A DNA stretch of 64,000 bases from Dryococelus australis (taxonomy: Eukaryota > Arthropoda > Insecta > Phasmatodea > Phasmatidae), in the NCBI GenBank assembly GCA_029891345.1, contig CM057009.1, positions 229,081,120 through 229,145,119 of the forward strand. Direction: 5' to 3'. The position numbers and the translations under genes are program-made. A model generated the notes under the pieces. It saw only the letters and a list, made by a program, of their open reading frames with translations, searched no databases and was not told the DNA's origin. Below, one piece after another: positions 58,380 to 64,000 of this stretch. Position 1 is the stretch's first letter, and each line of letters begins with the position of its first letter.

Positions 58380-59330
58380 AACACTCATTCCACAGTACTA
58401 GATTCCAGAAATTATCTCACCATGATGCCCTATTAGGGGGAGGGCACTTCGGCCAATTAGAAAACCCTCGAGAAAATAGAAAACTAGCATTATTGGGACA
58501 CCATGGCTAAAGATGTAAATTAATACATCAAAAACTGCCACATCAGCCAAAATAAGAAACACACTAATCAAAAACCAACAGGCCTTATGAAACTTATTCA
58601 AACCCCTCCCTTATTCCATTCTTGGGGTCTTGGCACAAAAGGTCCCTTAAAAATAGCAGCATCGGGCAATAAATACATACTGGTAATGACTGAGTTTTTT
58701 ACACGCTTTGTAGTAGCCCAAGCCGTCAAATCCATTGACGCAAAAACATGTGCGCGATTCATTAAAGACATCATACTACAATATGGGTGCCCCAAATCTA
58801 TATTAACTGACTGTGGAACGTCCTTTAACAATGAAGTGATTGCAGAACTCTTACAGAAATTACAAATAAAAAAGCTTCAGATGACAGTATACAACTCCCA
58901 ATGTAACGGGCTGACCGAGCAAGTCAACAAAATTCTATCGCAATAGTTGACTGCTTGTGCGAATGAAGACCACACACACTGGATGAGTACGTCCTTTATA
59001 TTGTTTTAAATTATAATTCTACAGTAAATAGAAGCACAAAATGTTCACCATTCTTTCTTCTGCATGGCAATGAAGCAGTTCAACCATGCCATGTAATATC
59101 ACATACGTTTTCTCAGCGAGCCGAAGACTGGTGTGAATAGTTACAGCAAGCATGCGAAAATCTACTCGCATCACAGCAACAAAAAAAAATCATTTTAGAT
59201 CGAAAATATCGACCCAATGAACTCAAAGTCGAGCAATTTGTATGGGTCAAAACGCACACAAGACATAAAGCACTAATTACCACGGGCCTTACAGGAACTA
59301 CGATATCTTAGGGCCATCCCCAATATCCCT
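58380..59330 (+). pseudogene. pol: Integrase, broken
   Basis: The zinc-binding part has G-G-H-F-G-Q-L near 58442 and Y-I-K-N-C-H-I-S near 58524, where the second Cys of the C-x2-C is Ser. Core 58587-58946: W-G-L-G-T-K-G-P-L (Gly where the first catalytic Asp is expected), Y-I-L-V-M-T-E-F-F-T-R-F, L-T-D-C-G-T-S-F (second Asp) and N-G-L-T-E-Q-V-N-K (Glu). After a stop near 58945 the C-terminal region continues to about 59330. The region 57730-58380 before it is the decayed linker, with open frames of no recognised domain. Confidence 0.87.
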
Positions 59331-59430
59331 TGAAATAAGAAAATGGGGACAAACCAAAATAGATACGGTGAATACAAGGAACGTAGGAGTTGCTAATGTA
59401 ATAAATTAATAATCACATGTCTGTAACAGG

Positions 59431-60805
59431 TTGGGGACAACACAATTGGGTGTGCTGTTCCTTGCACTCCACATTGTGTCGGCGACCATTTGCGTACACT
59501 TGTACAAGACCCACACTAGGGTTTTTTTTCAACAGCTAACACTAGACATCCACTACGAGGAAACGATTCAATTGGTGTACACCATCCCGCTGCGCCAACC
59601 GGCTATGCCAGGCAACATCGACGTGTGGTACCATCAAGCCCGCACCACCAAGAACAGCACAGTTTGCAGGAATGCAGACAAACTGTGTCAATTCTTTAAC
59701 AATACGTCTACTAACACTGTATAAAAATTAATGTCAGAAATTGCCATGCCTAATAAAATAAATTACATTCGCAATGTCAGCACAAATTTTTACCCCTACA
59801 AGCCATATCTAAGGAAGTACTACGCGGTCACCTTTCTCAAATACAGGAACAAGATCATGTCTTTGGTTTAGAATTAATAATTTCAATTAAAGATATTTTA
59901 AAATATTATACACTACCTCTAACTGAATGCATGCTGTCACCCACGAAAATAATGATCAAAGTTCAAATTCCCCTACAAAATACAAAAAGTTCATTGCAAT
60001 TCTTTAGAACCACTAAAGTTCCTTAGATGTACAACAATGGAACTTGCACAGTAGACACCCCAAACAATATAGTTGCCATTGCTGTAAACACAAACGAGAT
60101 AAGAGAACTCTATGACATGCTTGAACAAGTTAAAGATATACAGTTCTTTCTAAGCAGATCGTCGATAATCCACTAATCAATTCCTTAAAGACAGCTATAT
60201 ATCCTAATAACATGAAGCGTTTGATTTAAATACTGCAAATTTGAATGCGAGCCTGGTAACTCATTGTCAGTTCAAGCCATTGAACCACGGCACTATGTAG
60301 TAACCAATCTTCCAGGTAACTTAGTGCTCATGTGTATTCATAAATCTTTAAGCAAGGGAATTCATAATGCAAAGGTGGGGACAATGGAAATTCACGTATC
60401 CTGTGGTTGCGAACTGACTTCTAATCAAATCACGTTAATCAAAGCAACACATGTTTGTGATATCTAAAGCCCCAAATTAGCTATTTCACACACTATTCTC
60501 CCTGTGCTTCACAATAATGAGTTCGAAGCTCAACAACTCAAAGCTAGTAAAGAGATTTCCTTCTACTCTTTTAACGACACGATTAATACTGAACGGCAAA
60601 TCAAGAATGCGGAACTTCGTACCGTACAGTGTATAGAAAACAGATCGTCATTTCGACAAACTCACGTATTTCCCTATTAACACAAGAACATTACAACTAC
60701 ATTAGTTTTACAACGATTATAATCATGATTATAGCTCTTGCAGCAATATATTACAAGCTAATTAGAATAGCTGTCTTAATGAACTGCTTGGCTCAGGTGG
60801 CATAA
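59431..60805 (+). pseudogene. env: Env-like third ORF, broken
   Basis: Starts M-G-T-T-Q-L-G-V-L-F-L-A-L-H-I-V-S-A, a good signal peptide. The ectodomain has several Cys (C-R-N-A-D-K-L-C) and N-S-T, N-N-T/S glycosylation-type triplets. After many stops, 60264-60467 carries Y-V-V-T-N-L-P-G-N-L-V-L-M-C and V-S-C-G-C-E-L. The end, to the TAA at 60803, has I-S-F-T-T-I-I-I-I-M-I-I-A-L-A-A-I, a membrane helix, then a short basic tail. Gene position, signal peptide and anchor fit an envelope-type glycoprotein. It is unlike the F-type env in the other element, and I cannot name its family. Confidence 0.65.
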
Positions 60806-61037
60806 CCAGATATGAAGTAAATAAAAGGCAGGAAAGTGTCCCCATGAAATGATTGTGCTCCTACCGCATTGTGTACCTATAAATATAAAGAGTAGAATTA
60901 CAATAGGTAGCTGCTAATACATTGTAATACAAACACAGAAGTACCTCATGTAAGGGTTAAGAAAGATTATGTGGTCCTGACATAAGTTCACTGTTAGCAG
61001 GCTAAAGTTTATACGACAAGGCAAAGAGCACTGTACG

Positions 61038-61082
<45 letters not shown>

Positions 61083-62711
61083 CATACATATATAGAGTAA
61101 ATAGCAAATTGATAAGTTACTGACAATATAGATAGCAAAGGCATACACATAAATTCCACACTAGGGGATAACAATTCTCCACATATGATTTCCTTTGCCA
61201 CGAGAAATGTGGTTCTATATTGTATAATAATAACGCCTTTGAAATGACTCCCAGTCAGAGCAGGCAGGGAGCGTAAGAGTTTAACAGTGCGACTGAAAAG
61301 CGATGCATACAGCGCTACCTACGAACAGGCGTTACAAGTGCAGCGCACAACGTTGCAATTACAACCCGATTGATGCACAACTTGACTGCAGAGCGCAGCA
61401 GCTGACGCACGTAAATTACTACTGTATTTTAACTGGCTCTAGAAAGCGCTAGATGGCTCTTTCACGCCATGCGGCCTCCACGCCAAACTTTCTCTTTTTC
61501 GGGGCCCCTTATGTGTAAATCCATCAGTTTATTAGTTAATACTCAAAGATGATGTTAGATTTCAATAAGTCTCTCCACATATGTACATACCAAGTCAAGT
61601 TACTTTAGTAATTAAGAAATATTATTGCTTTTAAAGTCCTTGTAATAAGATATCAATGATTATGTGTAAAACAACACTTCCCATGTAATAGTTATATAGG
61701 AAAATGTAAGACTGAAATAAAAAAATAAATTAAATAGTCAAACGTAGACTTAACGCTGCATATCATATATAATATGGCACTATTGCAGACTGTTGTTTTC
61801 AATAAGTGTGCACACCCTTAAACCACACCCTTAAGTGTTCGACACCAGGTTTCTTTATTGATATTAAATCTTTTAAGGGGGGCTGATACAGTCACGGGGC
61901 CGAGCACATCCTTACCTTCCATAACAACCAACAGGAACTAATAGCAGCTTTAAGTAGTATAGGTGCGGGAACACCCATTTATATAATTATGTCGGTAAAA
62001 CATGCTAAAGAATTCCGCTTCTGCTGTAAAACATGTAAATTATTTTTTTTTCTAGTCTTGTACATACACACTGAATGGTCTGAGACACAACCATGTTTAG
62101 CATAAATGTATATGTATAAAGTGAAATAATGCTAACAAATTACAAAAAGTATAAATGTAATAAATATACATAGTCGTTTCTATACCATAGAAACACTCAG
62201 CCTAGAGAGGCACAACCATTATTAAGAATTCGTATTTTATTTTTGTTTATAATTCTTATGTCACATGTGTCAACTGTTAATATGATGTATCTAATCACAT
62301 AATAACCCAAGGTACTATTTCTACTTAATATATGTCAACATAAATCTAGGGTACAAGAAACCAGTGGTAAACAAATTTCAATAACAATGTAAATAATGTT
62401 TGAAAAAATAACAAGTTTATTAAATCTTTTAAAGTACATAACATTGCTTAGCATTGCCAATAATTCAAGGCAGCCTTACATGTAATGCATGCTCGATCCT
62501 CCATGCATGACATAGCACATTTCAGTATTTTTTATTACCCTTTCTACCACGGTGTAGATAAACTCTTTCCGGTGGGTTCCACTCCTACTACAGGACTTGG
62601 CCGTCCACTCCGTTACCACGTCGCCTTCCTGCACCGAACACCCGACCTGATACAGCTAATCCTCCGCACTGTTCGACCCCAGTTTTCAGGCGAGGATGCC
62701 TGGATGCTCCT
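60806..62711. other. Long non-coding stretch between env-like ORF and polypurine tract
   Basis: 1.9 kb, unusually long for this position. It contains an AT microsatellite and a GC-richer block at 61240-61510 with AGAAAGCGCTAGATGGC, perhaps a later insertion. Open frames such as 62485-62745 have no recognised domain. Confidence 0.5.
61039..61076. repeat. (TA)n microsatellite
   Basis: An uninterrupted TA run followed by CACATACATACATA. Confidence 0.96.
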
Positions 62712-62721
62712 AAGAGGGGGA
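62712..62721 (+). other. Polypurine tract
   Basis: AAGAGGGGGA four bases before the TG of the 3' LTR. It is the expected plus-strand primer. Confidence 0.75.
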
Positions 62722-62724
62722 TCT

Positions 62725-63360
62725 TGCTGTGGCTGGCCTCTGTAAGGGTTGACAAGCTGCGAGCCGAGGCAAGGCGCAGAGCGACCTCGGCCAGCCGAGC
62801 CGTTGTTTGTAGAAAAACACATCCAGGGGATTGAGCACAGGGTCAGGAAGGAAGTATATAAGCCTGGAGCAATGGCGGCTCTGGGCGCCATCTTGTCAGC
62901 CATGCCGAAGGCTCTGCCCGTGACCTGCCCAATGAGAGGATCACCTCCCGTAAGTTCTACTTCAGCCCCGACGAGCCAACTGTGGAGAAATATTCCTTGA
63001 GACGTCGTCACCTTAAGGTTAAATATATTCCCTGGTAGGGCGACTCTGGTAAGATAGGATTCGGGACATGCGAAGGCATATTTAGCTCCCTCAGAGAAAA
63101 GCTGTAGCCTCTTTATGCTTATTTCTTGTATAGTTTGAGAAAAGGCATTAGTACCTCCTGGTTTGTAACCAGAACTGATAAACGTAATCTCAGCTCCTTT
63201 ATTGCTGACTGACTTTAATGTGGATTGCTGGACGCTTTCATATAGCGCCCTTGTATTGTTGTGAGTGTTTTAAAAGTAGTATTATGTATTTGAGTGCTTT
63301 TCAAGCTAGCTACCCTTATCCACCTCAGTTAATGTGTGACCTGTTCCTCTGGACAGGCCA
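62725..63360 (+). repeat. 3' LTR
   Basis: Starts TGCTGTGGCTGGCCTCTGTA and ends CTGGACAGGCCA, followed by the target copy CAGC. It matches the 5' LTR end to end. Confidence 0.93.
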
Positions 63361-63379
63361 CAGCAATACGATTATGATG

Positions 63380-63490
63380 TCATAATAAAATTATTTTAAT
63401 GATTTTTTTTTTAATTTAAATATATTTAAAAATTTAATTACATAAGTATTAAGTATTATATATAACCGGACTCGTCTTTTCAATGTCATG
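63380..63490 (+). repeat. Right copy of ~131-bp host duplication
   Basis: ATAAAATTATTTTAATG...AAATATATTT...AAGTATTATATATAACCGGACTCG..TTTTCAA matches 52255-52370 in order and orientation. Confidence 0.7.
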
Positions 63491-63569
63491 CCACCATTCC
63501 AGCTCGATTTTTCATTCTCTATCATGCTGTGTTGTCTTTCTTTTCTTCCTGTCATGTATCTAATTCAAT

Positions 63570-63770
63570 CTCGTTCCATTTCTTTCTCCTTTGTCTCTCT
63601 CATTCCATCTCATTCTTTCTTTCCTTCATCTTTTTCTCCTTCTCTCGTGTCTCTCTTTCTTTCTCTCTTTCTATATTGTTTCTCTCTCTCTCTCTCTCTC
63701 CATCTCTCCATCTCTTTCCTTTCTCGCTTGTCTCTCTCTTTCCTCTCTCCCTTGTCTCTCACATTCGTTT
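63570..63770. repeat. CT-rich simple-sequence stretch
   Basis: Imperfect TCTCTC/TTTC runs. The Ser/Phe/Leu-rich open frames here come from the repeat. 63771-64000 shows nothing recognised. Confidence 0.93.
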
Positions 63771-64000
63771 GATTAATCGTATTTGCTCCAATGAATACTC
63801 ACACTTGTTGGACCCCATCGTCAAAATTGTTTCCTTCATCGCCTGCTAGAGTGCGAGAATCGTCGGTGTTTTTACTTATTTATGAATTTAAAGATGTAAT
63901 TTTTCCATACAGGAAAAGGCATATAAAATTATTTTAAATTACATTCCAGGCAGTACTTGGTAAAACATATTCGAATTTTAATACTTTTTTTTCTTTCGAA

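Larger units (their letters stand above)
52379..63360 (+). mobile_element. Ty3/Gypsy-type retrotransposon with third (env-like) ORF, full-length but decayed
   Basis: LTRs at 52379-53011 and 62725-63360, flanked by the 4-base duplication CAGC (52375-52378 and 63361-63364). Inside, in order: PBS, gag with CCHC knuckle, protease, RT, RNase H, integrase, env-like ORF with signal peptide and C-terminal membrane helix, a long non-coding stretch, and a polypurine tract. Protease-RT-RNase H-integrase order is that of Gypsy. By eye the LTRs differ at roughly one base in ten, so the insertion is old; all ORFs contain stops and frameshifts. Its LTRs and genes are unlike those of the element at 756-11724. 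Confidence 0.92.

Noticed and set aside
63488-63849. Overlapping Ser/Phe/Leu-rich frames
   Set aside because: Translation of CT-rich simple repeats in all three plus frames; no domain or start context.

Overview
The window looks like a TE-rich, AT-rich stretch of an animal genome, most likely an arthropod and probably an insect with a large genome. Grounds: F-type (errantivirus-like) and second-type envelope remnants on Ty3/Gypsy elements, a Tc1-like transposase, a Polinton/Maverick, LINE and SINE remnants, many AT microsatellites, no operons and no host gene recognisable by eye. The species cannot be named. It reads as intergenic or long intronic DNA: nearly all identifiable coding matter is decayed transposon.

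Layout. 1-720 holds a minus-strand retropepsin fragment of one Gypsy element. 756-11724 is a second Gypsy-type element on the minus strand: complete 3' LTR (756-1494), polypurine tract, envelope remnant of baculovirus-F/errantivirus type, integrase, RNase H, RT, protease, gag, an unassigned reading frame upstream of gag, primer binding site, and a 5' LTR cut off at 11724. 11.9-15.1 kb holds three degenerate tandem arrays (about 105 bp, 17 bp and 80-90 bp periods) and a tRNA-like element. 15.1-16.6 kb is a 5'-truncated LINE RT. 16.6-23.1 kb is mostly featureless, with a CpG-rich patch at 18.44-18.76 kb (possible promoter or first exon) and a possible small exon just before it. 23.13-25.72 kb is a 2.6 kb modular repeat with a period of about 280 bp and short inverted ends. 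Two more copies lie at 44.79-45.95 and, inverted, at 46.26-48.35 kb.

The best-defined structure is a nested pair. A 10.3 kb Polinton (26735-37043) has TIRs over 600 bp, a 6-bp target duplication and a protein-primed family B DNA polymerase pseudogene. It sits at the presumed start codon of a Tc1-like transposase whose body resumes at 37044. 38.0-52.2 kb is mostly non-coding with SINEs; one, at 46014-46198, has a perfect 13-bp target-site duplication. 52379-63360 is a second full-length Gypsy-type element, on the plus strand, with two LTRs of about 635 bp, a 4-bp TSD (CAGC), gag with a CCHC knuckle, protease, RT (YIDD), RNase H, integrase and a third ORF with signal peptide and C-terminal membrane helix. 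All of its ORFs are broken. Its integration site carries a roughly 131-bp direct duplication on the two sides.

None of the transposon ORFs is intact, so the window is best read as a record of nested insertions. All coordinates of decayed genes are approximate, and all family calls come from motifs read by eye.
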